Assembly: GCA_964370235.1 (NCBI GenBank)
Contig: CAYJIL010000046.1
Span: forward strand, 1 to 19,160
Direction: 5' to 3'
From: CAYJIL01 sp964370235
GTDB lineage: Bacteria > Bacteroidota > Bacteroidia > Bacteroidales > Rikenellaceae
Length of the DNA stretch: 19,160 nucleotides
Under the pieces are notes generated by a model. It worked only from the letters and a program-made list of their open reading frames with translations. It was not told the origin of the DNA and did not search any database. Positions within the stretch are counted from its first letter, which is position 1; the number at the start of each line of letters is the position of its first letter. Of the stretch, positions 8,341 through 16,674 are shown piece by piece. A program made the position numbers and the translations under genes.

Positions 8341-9182
8341 TTATAAAGATAATGATAAAGATATTATCGATAACAATACAGAAGTAAGAGATGCGTAAGT
8401 TCCNNNNNNNNNNNNNNNNNNNNNNNNNNNNNNNNNNNNNNNNNNNNNNNNNNNNNNNNNNNNNNNNNNNNNNNNNNNNNNNNNNNNNNNNNNNNNNNNN
8501 NNNGCTCTACGTATACTATATCATTTTGCTGAAGATAGTATAGTGGCGAATTAATTATGTTAGAACTACGTAGATCGATTTGATAAACTTTCTTAACGCC
8601 GTTCTCCTCCCTAATTATGCGCACATTATCACGTCTACCATAAATAGTTAAGTCACCGGCACTACCTAGTGCATCGAAGATAGTGAAACGGTCGCTATTA
8701 ATATTGAACGTACCTGGCTTTACAACCTCGCCCAAAACAGATACTTTGTAATTCAAGAACTGAACAGTTACAACAGGGTCTTTTATTAGACCACCATTTA
8801 CAAGTTCGTCTTTAATATAATCTGTAAGCTCAGAACGGGTCATGCCACCAACATGAATCTTACCAAGCTGAGGAAAATCGATTACTCCGTCTTTATCAAC
8901 ATAGTAACCTAGCATTCTATTAGCGCTAGCAGTACGATCACCTACTTGTTGAGTATAAACAGGCAAGTTAAACATAAGAGCTAGCTCGGGGTCTTTACTA
9001 CTTACAACAATCGAAATAAGGTCATCGGGACGTATGCGAATTTCATAAGCATATGCCTCGGTTTGAGTAAAGCCATCATTTGCCCCCTGAAGGTAGGTAA
9101 TCTCTTGCTGTGAGTGACAGCTAAAGAGAGATAGCACAGAAAATATTAACAGTATAGTATTTATAAAATTTCTCATATTCAT
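8341..9182 (-). CDS. wza: Wza-like polysaccharide export lipoprotein, interrupted by assembly gap
   Basis: Outer-membrane export protein, the partner of Wzc. Signal peptide with a lipobox ending LFSC (Cys22); Poly_export domain from about residue 46 (YEIRIRPDDLISIVV) to 130; then an SLBB-type domain from about 145 (KVSVLGEVVKPGTF). Sequence before the gap ends QQNDIVYVE plus one C, fitting the YVEP seen in homologs. After the gap the frame that looks real is not the one continuing through 100 N: from 8403 it reads GTYASLTSVLLS and further hydrophobic residues to a TAA at 8343-8341. That matches the hydrophobic C-terminal helix expected of Bacteroidota Wza-like proteins and ends 10 bases before wzc. 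Staying in the frame of exactly 100 N instead gives an unlikely ELTHLLLLYCYR end at 8364. I therefore place the stop at 8341 and infer a true gap length of 3n+2 bases. Confidence 0.9.
8404..8503. other. Assembly gap (100 N) in the Wza-like gene
   Basis: Exactly 100 N. Reading frames on its two sides agree only if the true length is 2 modulo 3, whereas 100 is 1 modulo 3, so the length is a placeholder. Judging from the usual spacing between the YVEP segment and the C-terminal helix, the missing DNA may be only about 50-60 bases; this is inference. Confidence 0.95.
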
Positions 9183-9254
9183 CTTGAATTATATTAAACA
9201 CTCTTTTATCTTATCGACAATACCTAGTGCTAGCAAATACAACATTTCAGTGCA

Positions 9255-9286
9255 CAAAGGTAACCTATTTTAACTTTATACACAAA
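9255..9286 (-). promoter_or_regulatory. Bacteroidota-type promoter for wza-wzc
   Basis: On the minus strand a TTTG at 9286-9283 is followed after 20 bases by TACCTTTG at 9262-9255. This fits the -33 TTTG and -7 TAnnTTTG consensus with typical spacing. Transcription should start near 9248, giving a leader of about 66 bases before the wza start at 9182. The rest of the 265-base gap (9183-9447) is AT-rich; I see no hairpin terminator for the upstream wecB gene, so read-through is also possible. Confidence 0.7.
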
Positions 9287-9447
9287 TTCGTGATTAAATT
9301 ACAAGTCACAAAAATTCACATTACGCTAAGTCACAATCAGTTAAAAACTTAGACAAAAAAACCATGAACGACATAACAAACAAAAAATAAGACAATTAAT
9401 CAAACAATTTGCACAAATATTTCATAGTTATGATAATAAAGCATCGT

Positions 9448-10542
9448 CTACAACGTACTTAGTAGTTCGACTATTCTTTTTGCGGCATCACCATCCCAGA
9501 GCTCGGGTATTCCACCCTTCTTCCACTTACCATCAAAAATTCGTTGCATAGCTGGAGCAATTGCGGCAGGGTCGGTTCCAATTAGTTCATTGGTGCCAAT
9601 CTCACAAGTTTCGGGACGCTCGGTATTGTTGCGAAGAGTCATACACGGAACTCCCATTACTGTTGTCTCTTCGGTTATTCCACCCGAATCGGTAACCACA
9701 AACTTACATTTCTCGACCAAGTAGTTAAACTCAAGATAACCCAATGGTTCGACAATGTGCAAATTATCGGCAACTATGCCAACATCCTTAAACAATTTTG
9801 CCGTGCGTGGGTGCATAGGAAATATAATTGGCAAGCCTTGTGAATTCACAATTATCTCGTTCATTAGAGATTTTAGATGATTGGCCTGATCGACATTAGC
9901 TGGGCGATGCAGCGTCAACATAATGTACTTACCATCTTGCAAACCAAGGTCACTATATATAGATGGCTGAATAAACCTTGCTCTATTCGCTAGCAGAGTG
10001 TCAATCATAACATTACCAACCAAGTAGATGCGATCTTGCGATATACCCTCTTTTTGAAGATTACCACTAGCCCAACGAGTTGTTGTAAAAAAGTAATCAG
10101 CCAACACATCGGTAACCATGCGATTGATCTCCTCGGGCATAGTCATATCATATGAGCGAATCCCTGCCTCAACGTGCGCCACTTTTGTATTTAACTTTTT
10201 GGCTACAATAGAACACGCCATTGTAGAGGTTACATCACCTACAACCAACACCAAGTCTGCTGGATTAGCGATGAGTTCTTTTTCGAAAGCAACCATAATG
10301 GCCGCTGTTTGCTCGGCTTGTGTGCCACCACCACAAGCTAAATTGGCATTAGGATGTGGAATATTTAGTTCGTTAAAGAAGGTCTCACTCATGGCCTTAT
10401 CGTAGTGCTGACCCGTATGCACCAAACGATAGCAGATTGGTGTCGCAGCCGACTGGTTAAACGACTCGATAGCGTGAATGATTGGTGCTATTTTCATAAA
10501 GTTAGGCCTAGCACCTGCTATTAATGTAATATTAGTTATCAT
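9448..10542 (-). CDS. wecB: UDP-N-acetylglucosamine 2-epimerase, non-hydrolysing
   Basis: Converts UDP-GlcNAc to UDP-ManNAc in the cytoplasm, supplying ManNAc or a ManNAc-derived sugar. The 364-aa length is usual for the family. Motifs: N-terminal GARPNFMKIAP (10-20), HTGQHYD (42-48), VVGDVTSTMA (100-109, Asp102/103 region), HVEAGIRS (123-130), MPEEINR (136-142), LTLHRPAN, FPMHPRT, and the C-terminal TDSGGITEE and RNNTERPET segments that hold the UDP and allosteric UDP-GlcNAc sites. All expected acidic and histidine positions appear intact. The gene starts 7 bases after the DUF354-like gene, so the two form a pair. Base composition is like topA and not like the AT-rich transferase genes further upstream. 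No UDP-ManNAc dehydrogenase (WecC) is seen here. Confidence 0.95.
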   Translation of the reverse strand: MITNITLIAGARPNFMKIAPIIHAIESFNQSAATPICYRLVHTGQHYDKAMSETFFNELNIPHPNANLACGGGTQAEQTAAIMVAFEKELIANPADLVLVVGDVTSTMACSIVAKKLNTKVAHVEAGIRSYDMTMPEEINRMVTDVLADYFFTTTRWASGNLQKEGISQDRIYLVGNVMIDTLLANRARFIQPSIYSDLGLQDGKYIMLTLHRPANVDQANHLKSLMNEIIVNSQGLPIIFPMHPRTAKLFKDVGIVADNLHIVEPLGYLEFNYLVEKCKFVVTDSGGITEETTVMGVPCMTLRNNTERPETCEIGTNELIGTDPAAIAPAMQRIFDGKWKKGGIPELWDGDAAKRIVELLSTL

Positions 10543-10549
10543 AATATCA

Positions 10550-11644
10550 TTATTTAATTTTGAACTGGTACTCTGGATTTGATTTCATCACCTCTTGGCT
10601 TTGAGGGTAATTCTCAATAAACCAAGTCAAGAACTTTGCATAATCAATTTTATCTGAGAGCATTTTGTCTTTTCGACTTTGAAATACCTCTCTGCGATTT
10701 GGCATATTTATTAACTCTTCGACAACTTGATACATGCGCTCAACTTCAGTGGTTTTAACGCCATAACCAAGATTGTAATGGTCTTCGAGCTCACGCAAGT
10801 ACCCTATCCTACCAACAAAGTCGTTGAATCGCACAAACGGAATACCCAACACACCTGCTTCGGCTGCCATGGTTTGGCTGTCGCCAATATATAGGCTAGC
10901 AAATGCCATTACGTGATGCATGTCTAATAGGTCTATTTTTATGCGATATTGTTCGAACTGAGGCTCTAGAGCTCGCTCCGAAGTTATATATATATCGCCA
11001 TGTGGCTTTAACATATCAATCAATCGTTGTGCAATCTCGGTATTAATACCTTGAATACCTGTGTCGTGGTGTGCCGATAGCTTTGCAAAACGAATAATAA
11101 AATATGGCTTATCTGCCGAGAAGTACCTGTCAACCACCTCTTTGTTTGGCACAAAGTGATTGGGGTGAAGATATGCCAACTCTTGGTATGATTGGTATTT
11201 AGTCGAGCGGGCTTCCCACTTTCCGTTATCACACACTGTTGGTGTTAGAATTGCCGAAGCTGTTGGGTAACTCAATTTTGCATACAGAGGTACTACCGCA
11301 GCATCATCTTCGTTGGTATTAATTACGGGTATTGACAACAGCTTGCCAATCCACGAATTTTCGACACTCGTACCTGCCAAAAGCACAGGTTTGTGTTTTA
11401 GACAAAAAGAGTATAGCCTAAATGCACGTTTTAGTGTTCCGAGCATGATACCAAATTTACTATCCTTGCGCCCCTCTTCGAGTATGTTATGGTACTTTAT
11501 TCCTTGCCCTTTTAAAAGATCTTCGAGAATATCTTTCTTCTTAATCAAGATATCTACATGATAACCTTTTGACTGAAGATTACTTATAACATTCTTATAT
11601 AGGTGATAGTGTGCTGGATGGCCAAGGTAAACAATTATTTTCAT
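10550..11644 (-). CDS. DUF354-like GT-B fold protein, putative glycosyltransferase
   Basis: 364-aa soluble protein with an N-terminal Rossmann-like start (MKIIVYLGHPAHYHLYKNVI) and a C-terminal segment GDSQTMAAEAGVLGIPFVRF (about 254-273), which resembles the sugar-nucleotide-binding half of GT-B enzymes. The pattern fits the DUF354 family, relatives of the UDP-GlcNAc 2-epimerase/GT-B superfamily often found in polysaccharide clusters. No activity is established to my knowledge. It directly precedes wecB (7-base spacing) and is the first gene of the less AT-rich part of the locus. It could act on, or transfer, the ManNAc-derived sugar made by its neighbour; this is inference. The upstream 229-base gap shows no convincing promoter. 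Alternative: a catalytically diverged epimerase-like protein. Confidence 0.82.
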   Translation of the reverse strand: MKIIVYLGHPAHYHLYKNVISNLQSKGYHVDILIKKKDILEDLLKGQGIKYHNILEEGRKDSKFGIMLGTLKRAFRLYSFCLKHKPVLLAGTSVENSWIGKLLSIPVINTNEDDAAVVPLYAKLSYPTASAILTPTVCDNGKWEARSTKYQSYQELAYLHPNHFVPNKEVVDRYFSADKPYFIIRFAKLSAHHDTGIQGINTEIAQRLIDMLKPHGDIYITSERALEPQFEQYRIKIDLLDMHHVMAFASLYIGDSQTMAAEAGVLGIPFVRFNDFVGRIGYLRELEDHYNLGYGVKTTEVERMYQVVEELINMPNRREVFQSRKDKMLSDKIDYAKFLTWFIENYPQSQEVMKSNPEYQFKIK

Positions 11645-11769
11645 ATTATTAGAATCTTATTAGCATTCATTGGCTAATTACCAAAGTACAATCGATACAT
11701 AGACATTAGCCTATAACAAATTTTATTATTTGATGTTATTTGTTTTAATACTACGCAAATTTGCATATA

Positions 11770-11815
11770 AAATAATTAATCAACACTGTTGATCTACATT
11801 GCTAATTAATTATTT
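11770..11815. repeat. AT-rich inverted repeat in the gap between GT4 and DUF354-like genes
   Basis: An 11-base perfect inverted repeat (11770-11780 with 11805-11815, AAATAATTAAT and its complement) surrounds a second small hairpin (11779-11784 with 11788-11793, ATCAAC/GTTGAT, loop ACT). The stems share two bases, so both cannot fully form together. It could be a weak terminator or processing site, or chance in AT-rich DNA. The gap 11645-11873 holds nothing else I can support. Confidence 0.35.
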
Positions 11816-11873
11816 GCCATTTAATTTTGCCGGTAACTTAAAAAAACTATTACTACAAAACCTCATTACAAAT

Positions 11874-12866
11874 TTACGTATTATTTTTAATATTAAATAT
11901 CATTTTTTCATACTTATCAACCATGGTCTCTACTCTAAATTTATGCTCAAAAGTTAGTCTTGAATTTTTCGATAAACGCTTATAGGCATCATCATCTCTA
12001 TGTGGTAATTTCTTTAGGCCTTCTTTTAGTTCAACCCAATCATTATACACAAAACCGTTATAACCATCACAATTCACATCAAGCACAGAAGGCAGTGAAT
12101 TTGTTATCAACGGCTTAGCACTCCTACACCCTTCTAATAAAACTAGCCCTAAGCCTTCCCTTTCTGAGAAAAGAAGCACATAATCATATTTAGAAATATT
12201 AACCGACAGATCTAAGTGACCTTGTGTTTTAAATTGATTATCATTTAGAATTTCCTTTTGCAATTGCACCAAATCATCTCCTACCCCTGCAAAATAAAAT
12301 TTTATATTTGATGGCAAACTATTTCTTAATCGTTTTACAAGCTCTACTTGTCTTTTGGTTTTACATATGCGACCTGCAAGTAGTATATTTATTGAATCCT
12401 TATCGATACTTTCCACGTTTTCTTTATATGGTATATCTTCAATTCCATTATGAATTATTCTAATTCGATCCTCTTTAACTGCAAAATAGTTTACTAGATT
12501 ATCTTTTACTCCACTAGATACTGCAACTATGACTTTGGGAAGTAATGTAAACCAGCCTAAGTTATAAAATTCATTATGTGCGATATGAACTATATGAAGT
12601 TTAACGAATAACTTAATAATCATTAGTAGGGTAGTATAAAGTCTACTATGCGATACAAATACAACATTTCGCCTATATTTAAAAACTGTATAAATAGAAA
12701 ATTTATCATATATTATATCGTCACACTTGTAATTAGAAGCTATATTTTTATTGTTACACAAAACTATATTTTTTTCACCTTTACCTAGTTTTCTAGCCAA
12801 TAATAGAGCTACATTTTGAGCACCTCCAACATTTGAAAAATTAGGGTACAATGTTATTATTTTCAT
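11874..12866 (-). CDS. GT4-family glycosyltransferase
   Basis: 330-aa retaining transferase of GT-B fold, probably adding one sugar to the lipid-linked repeat unit at the cytoplasmic face. N-terminal nucleotide-fold start MKIITLYPNFSNVGGAQNVA with the GGAQ glycine loop (14-17); an IIHNGIED segment (137-144); C-terminal domain beginning ILLAGRICKTKRQ (161-173); and the EX7E motif EGLGLVLLE with Glu237 and Glu245. This is the standard GT4 layout; donor and acceptor cannot be read from sequence. The start overlaps the end of the upstream toroid-like gene by four bases (ATGA), a mark of translational coupling. Strongly AT-rich compared with wecB downstream. A 229-base gap separates it from the DUF354-like gene. 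Confidence 0.92.
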   Translation of the reverse strand: MKIITLYPNFSNVGGAQNVALLLARKLGKGEKNIVLCNNKNIASNYKCDDIIYDKFSIYTVFKYRRNVVFVSHSRLYTTLLMIIKLFVKLHIVHIAHNEFYNLGWFTLLPKVIVAVSSGVKDNLVNYFAVKEDRIRIIHNGIEDIPYKENVESIDKDSINILLAGRICKTKRQVELVKRLRNSLPSNIKFYFAGVGDDLVQLQKEILNDNQFKTQGHLDLSVNISKYDYVLLFSEREGLGLVLLEGCRSAKPLITNSLPSVLDVNCDGYNGFVYNDWVELKEGLKKLPHRDDDAYKRLSKNSRLTFEHKFRVETMVDKYEKMIFNIKNNT

Positions 12867-14032
12867 TTCATCATTCTTTTATATGTTTGTAAGGCATTTA
12901 AATACCAACCCTGAAATTCCATATAGGGGACATAATTTTTTCCATATATAAATATATTTGGATAAAAATATCCTTTATTTTTATTATACATTTTATCATA
13001 TAAGTAGTTCACTAAACCATCTACAATTTTTTCATTTGGATAATATTTCGTAAAGAAAACTATGGCTTCACTAATATCTCGTCCATCTACCTTTAGCAAC
13101 AACCATGTATTATATGGCACATAACGCTTATCATACCTAATTGGTATTGTATATCGACCTTCTTCCTTAAAAAGTGTTAAGTAATACTGTATTCCTAATT
13201 CTATCTCTTTAGAAATATCAAACGAGATAGAATCTTTTATAGATATTAATGCCTGAAGGACATAAGACATATGGAAATTATCAATACTTTTTTTACATGG
13301 ATAACCGGCATAAAACCACGAACCATCATCATTTTGAACAGATAAGATATATTTAATACCTCGTTCTCCCAAATATTTATATTTACATATACTATAAAGC
13401 GTTCCGACTTTAATAAGAAACGAACTTATTATGGCACTAGCATTGTATACTTCTTTTTGTAACGTTGGACCATAATAAAAAAACACACCTTTATCTAAAT
13501 AATTCTTATACCCTAACTCTTCGATTAAATAATTTGAAATCGAAATCAACAGTTCTTTTCTTTCATGCTCTGAAATAACTTTTGTTGTTGCCTCAAGTAA
13601 ATATTCTCCGAACCACACCGTGTTCAATGGCGTAGGATCATCTTTGCTATTTTCGTACATTCTGACAGAAATAGAAATACCTTGACTTATCGAAAAGTAT
13701 TTAGTTTTAGTAGAGCGTAACTTTAACATTCTTTCAAATAGCATTCTCTGCACTTGATAATTACTATCATAACAATAAGCTTTCAATAATGAGACACATG
13801 TTTGAGGCGTAACCACATAATCACTTTCATTATCAATTCTTAAGTTATATGGGAATATCTTAAAAAAAAGACGTAATAATGCATTTATATGACGATTATT
13901 TGTACGTAAAACAGATGGGACACTATTACACTCTACATATTTATAGTTATTATTCACTATCCAAGAATCTAAATTCTCAAACATCTTCTCAACTTTATTT
14001 TTCATGTGTTTCAATTTATGATATTTTCGCAC
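12863..14032 (-). CDS. Uncharacterised polysaccharide-cluster protein, alpha/alpha-toroid-like
   Basis: 389-aa protein without signal peptide or clear membrane helices; I do not recognise a characterised family. It is rich in aromatic residues and predicted helices. Motifs include ISQGISISVRMYE (115-127), PLNTVWFGEYLLEA (135-148), VYNASAIISSFLIKVG (195-210), SVQNDDGSWFYAGYP (231-245) and IDNFHMSYVLQAL (250-262). QNDDGSW resembles the QDDGSW-type repeats of toroid enzymes such as prenyltransferases and terpene cyclases, and an alternating helix pattern fits an alpha/alpha toroid. From memory, proteins with similar DGSWFY and IDNFHTG motifs occur in exopolysaccharide clusters and are sometimes labelled delta-aminolevulinic acid dehydratase, which looks wrong. 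Possible roles are polymer modification (epimerase or lyase-like) or a scaffold. It lies directly between two GT4 genes and overlaps the downstream one by four bases. Met10 (14005) is an alternative start. Confidence 0.8.
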   Translation of the reverse strand: MRKYHKLKHMKNKVEKMFENLDSWIVNNNYKYVECNSVPSVLRTNNRHINALLRLFFKIFPYNLRIDNESDYVVTPQTCVSLLKAYCYDSNYQVQRMLFERMLKLRSTKTKYFSISQGISISVRMYENSKDDPTPLNTVWFGEYLLEATTKVISEHERKELLISISNYLIEELGYKNYLDKGVFFYYGPTLQKEVYNASAIISSFLIKVGTLYSICKYKYLGERGIKYILSVQNDDGSWFYAGYPCKKSIDNFHMSYVLQALISIKDSISFDISKEIELGIQYYLTLFKEEGRYTIPIRYDKRYVPYNTWLLLKVDGRDISEAIVFFTKYYPNEKIVDGLVNYLYDKMYNKNKGYFYPNIFIYGKNYVPYMEFQGWYLNALQTYKRMMK

Positions 14033-14153
14033 TGTAAGTATCTATAAGAATTAATATAATTACGCAATGTATAAAATACAAACACCTAGAATGCCTACTG
14101 CTTCAACTTTGATAATTTACTCTATTAATACAATAATGCAAATAATATTAATC

Positions 14154-15212
14154 TTACACGTTATTAAATATTTTCACCATTTTACATGCTATAATTTGCG
14201 GGCAAAAATTATCACGAGCAAATTGGTAATTCTTTATTCTTACTGCGCTTAATTTTTCTCTATTTTCGACCATATCGACAAAAATATCAACAAAATGTTT
14301 ACTGTCGAGGCTGTCTATACTAGCTCCAAAATTTGTTGCACTATACAAGTCTACCAAACCAGCAACTGGACGTGTCAAGATGAGTTGACCGGCAGCCATA
14401 GCCTCTAATACTGATATTGGTAAACCCTCGGCATAATACGATGGGAATATTAGTGCATCTGTATTATATAATAATTTTATTTTTTCATTACCCGAAACAA
14501 AACCATGAACAATAACGTTATCGATAGAGTTCTCTGTGATATAATTCATCATATTAGCAAACTCTGAACCATTGCCCGCGATATGCAAGCTTACGTGCGG
14601 ATACAGTTTATTAATATCTTTAAAAAAATCTAACAATATATATACACCTTTCTCTCTTTCGATCCTAGACATAAACAATATATCATTTATCTTTGTAAAA
14701 TCACGCTTAGGAGCAGTAGAAGCAAGTATATTGTGATCGACAGGATTATATTGTGTGTATATATTTTTCTTATACCCTGCTAACAATAATTTAGATTTAA
14801 ATTCATTCGATAAAACAATAATGCAATCCGATTTAAAAAAACCTATATTCAACAAAAGTCTATGTTTTAAAACACTAGCATTAAACCCATGAATCATTAG
14901 CAAAACCTTTTTTCGAAATAATTTTGCAATCAAAACCATTACTCCATCACGCAATAAACAAAAAAGACTTAAGGATGTATTAATTATAAAATTATCCGCT
15001 TTGCTTTTAAATAGAATGAACCATATAAAATCAATTGGTAAAAGTAAATTTTGCACCATCGATACATGCTTGTCTTGTTTCAAGGATTTTCCTCTTCTAT
15101 AAACAACAGCATCATTACCCAAATAAGGCAATATACTTTTTACGAAAGAACTTACTCCCCCTAAATCTAATTTAGGTGCAGTAATCAATATTTTTGAATT
15201 TAACATTGTCAT
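14154..15212 (-). CDS. GT4-family glycosyltransferase
   Basis: 352-aa retaining GT-B transferase. N-terminus KILITAPKLDLGGVSSFVKS with the glycine loop LGGV (17-20); membrane-facing hydrophobic stretch near 58-68; MIHGFNAS (106-113); YNPVD (155-159); C-terminal domain from about 177 with LFMSRIEREKGV (179-190) and HIAGNGSE (210-217); EX7E motif EGLPISVLE (Glu262, Glu270) followed by AMAAGQ. All expected catalytic landmarks are present. Substrates are not readable. It starts 5 bases after the stop of the membrane protein gene, so the two are co-transcribed; Met3 is an alternative start. A 121-base gap (14033-14153) with no evident signal separates it from the toroid-like gene. Confidence 0.93.
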   Translation of the reverse strand: MTMLNSKILITAPKLDLGGVSSFVKSILPYLGNDAVVYRRGKSLKQDKHVSMVQNLLLPIDFIWFILFKSKADNFIINTSLSLFCLLRDGVMVLIAKLFRKKVLLMIHGFNASVLKHRLLLNIGFFKSDCIIVLSNEFKSKLLLAGYKKNIYTQYNPVDHNILASTAPKRDFTKINDILFMSRIEREKGVYILLDFFKDINKLYPHVSLHIAGNGSEFANMMNYITENSIDNVIVHGFVSGNEKIKLLYNTDALIFPSYYAEGLPISVLEAMAAGQLILTRPVAGLVDLYSATNFGASIDSLDSKHFVDIFVDMVENREKLSAVRIKNYQFARDNFCPQIIACKMVKIFNNV

Positions 15213-15217
15213 TTACT

Positions 15218-16558
15218 TTATAAACTATATCTAAAACTCCACATAATACACAATATACAAACCCCAGCTATAGATAACGAGAGTAAGCGTTTGATTCTAG
15301 CATCTTTTTGCTTCTTAGTATCGATAATATAAATTGCCCATAAAGCAACTAAATACATAAAAGGTAGGTGAGGGATAGATAAACGAACCCCCAAGCCTTT
15401 TACAGAAACTGCCACACCAAATGCAGTAATCAAAAACAAAATCACAAGTGGCATAACACGTAAAAATTGATGTTTAACAACCCAATATGCACCTAAAAAG
15501 AATGGGAAGGCTAACAATATACGATATAGCAGACCCGAATTATATAAGGCAGTTGCCTTATTGTTTGACATTATAAAACTAGGAAAAGGACCAATCATAG
15601 CAGCTATAGGGTCAGCCATTCTTTCTAAAATCCCCCCACTACCACGCTGATATCTATCTTGCCTACTAGCTAACATTTCCATGTCTCCTCCGTATAGGTA
15701 TAATTGAAAAAAATGATCAAAAATAGCACTAGATAATAAAACAGCAAGTAATACGACTCCAAGTATTATGTATGAAGTTTTATCTAATTTAGGAAGAAGA
15801 GCCCAACTAAGCACAAATAGCACAATCATGGCGACTGGTATTCTAAAAAAGAAAATCAACAAAGCTGTTAAGTATGCCAATATAATCCACAGTATATGCT
15901 TTGTATTTAAATACCGATACAACAAATATATAGGCATAACAACAACAAAGGTCATAATAGTTTCTTTGAGCGTTTGCGAACGAAAAACTATCACATACGA
16001 AGAAATAGAGTATAATAGTGCTGCGTAGAAAGCATATTTGCGAGGCATTATACTACGACCAATATAAAATAGGCATAATGCAGTAAATCCCCCTATAAAG
16101 CTATGCGCAATGGCTAAAGCCAACTGCGAAGGGTGGATTTTGAATATAGTTGTCATCCACATAAATGCACCCCAATCGTCGCTTGCCCACCTTTTAGATA
16201 GCCATTCTATAGCTTGAGCATAATCAAAATTTTTAACATGTAGTGAATGTGCTAAATACGATTCAGCGTCTAACACGTAAAAAACAAAATAATTACCTGT
16301 CAAATACCATGAAAGTTGTTGAAATAAATACACATACACCAACGAATACAACGAAACCACCCAGAACAAATTGCCTCCTGTGTAATACTTTGTATCCTTA
16401 CTATGGAACAAATTTAACGTCAAACCAAAGGTTACAAAAACCACAAACGACGTTAAGTAGACATAAAGATCTTCGACATTTTCGACACCAACCGAAAATA
16501 TCAAAAATAGGATTATTCCCAAAATCCAATATGCTTTATCTAACAATTTTAGCACCAT
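15218..16558 (-). CDS. Polytopic membrane protein: Wzy-like polymerase or GT-C transferase
   Basis: Integral membrane protein with about ten hydrophobic helices. The frame is open from 16645 (475 aa), but the first 29 residues are Cys- and Lys-rich, so I prefer the ATG at 16558 (MVLKLLDKAYWILGIILFLIF), giving 446 aa. After two or three helices there is a loop with FYVLDAESY (122-130 in the long numbering), whose Asp-x-Glu resembles the acidic motif of GT-C enzymes. A conserved-looking FRSQTLKET (221-229) and a periplasmic loop with GPFPSFI follow. Position inside a polysaccharide cluster with no other polymerase candidate favours Wzy. The acidic motif and helix layout also fit a GT-C transferase using a lipid-linked donor. 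I cannot decide between them. No clear promoter is seen upstream. Confidence 0.8.
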   Translation of the reverse strand: MVLKLLDKAYWILGIILFLIFSVGVENVEDLYVYLTSFVVFVTFGLTLNLFHSKDTKYYTGGNLFWVVSLYSLVYVYLFQQLSWYLTGNYFVFYVLDAESYLAHSLHVKNFDYAQAIEWLSKRWASDDWGAFMWMTTIFKIHPSQLALAIAHSFIGGFTALCLFYIGRSIMPRKYAFYAALLYSISSYVIVFRSQTLKETIMTFVVVMPIYLLYRYLNTKHILWIILAYLTALLIFFFRIPVAMIVLFVLSWALLPKLDKTSYIILGVVLLAVLLSSAIFDHFFQLYLYGGDMEMLASRQDRYQRGSGGILERMADPIAAMIGPFPSFIMSNNKATALYNSGLLYRILLAFPFFLGAYWVVKHQFLRVMPLVILFLITAFGVAVSVKGLGVRLSIPHLPFMYLVALWAIYIIDTKKQKDARIKRLLSLSIAGVCILCIMWSFRYSL

Positions 16559-16674
16559 AATAACACTCTTAAAAATATTTTTTTTAACAAAAAAGATATA
16601 TCGTTTTACACAAAAATGACACAAACCACACGAATAACTCAACAATACAGTAACTGTGTACTATAATCTATCAA

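Noticed and set aside
8364..8403. C-terminal ELTHLLLLYCYR extension of the Wza-like protein
   Set aside because: It depends on the gap being exactly 100 bases. Another frame gives the expected hydrophobic C-terminal helix and a stop next to wzc.
9183..9447. Possible invertible capsule promoter region
   Set aside because: A normal promoter is present, but I found no paired inverted repeats flanking it as expected for recombinase-driven inversion.
10118..10405. Plus-strand open frame of 95 codons
   Set aside because: Lies wholly inside wecB on the other strand, with no recognisable domain or start signal; a shadow of a well-supported gene. The same holds for other plus-strand frames at 244-540, 590-811, 1885-2112, 2129-2407, 5405-5596, 5825-6007, 11313-11561, 15768-16028 and 16243-16560.
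11682..11688. Near match to a -7 box upstream of the DUF354-like gene
   Set aside because: The spacer inside the box is one base short (TACTTTG) and the nearest upstream TTTG is 28 bases away, outside the usual spacing.
14067..14252. Plus-strand 61-codon frame in the 14.0-14.2 kb gap
   Set aside because: Half of it overlaps the end of a GT4 gene; the sequence is low-complexity Ile/Thr-rich as AT-rich DNA would give, and no promoter precedes it.
16646..16674. Short palindrome acagtaactgt after the GT2 gene
   Set aside because: Too short for a stable hairpin and lacks a following T run on the minus strand.
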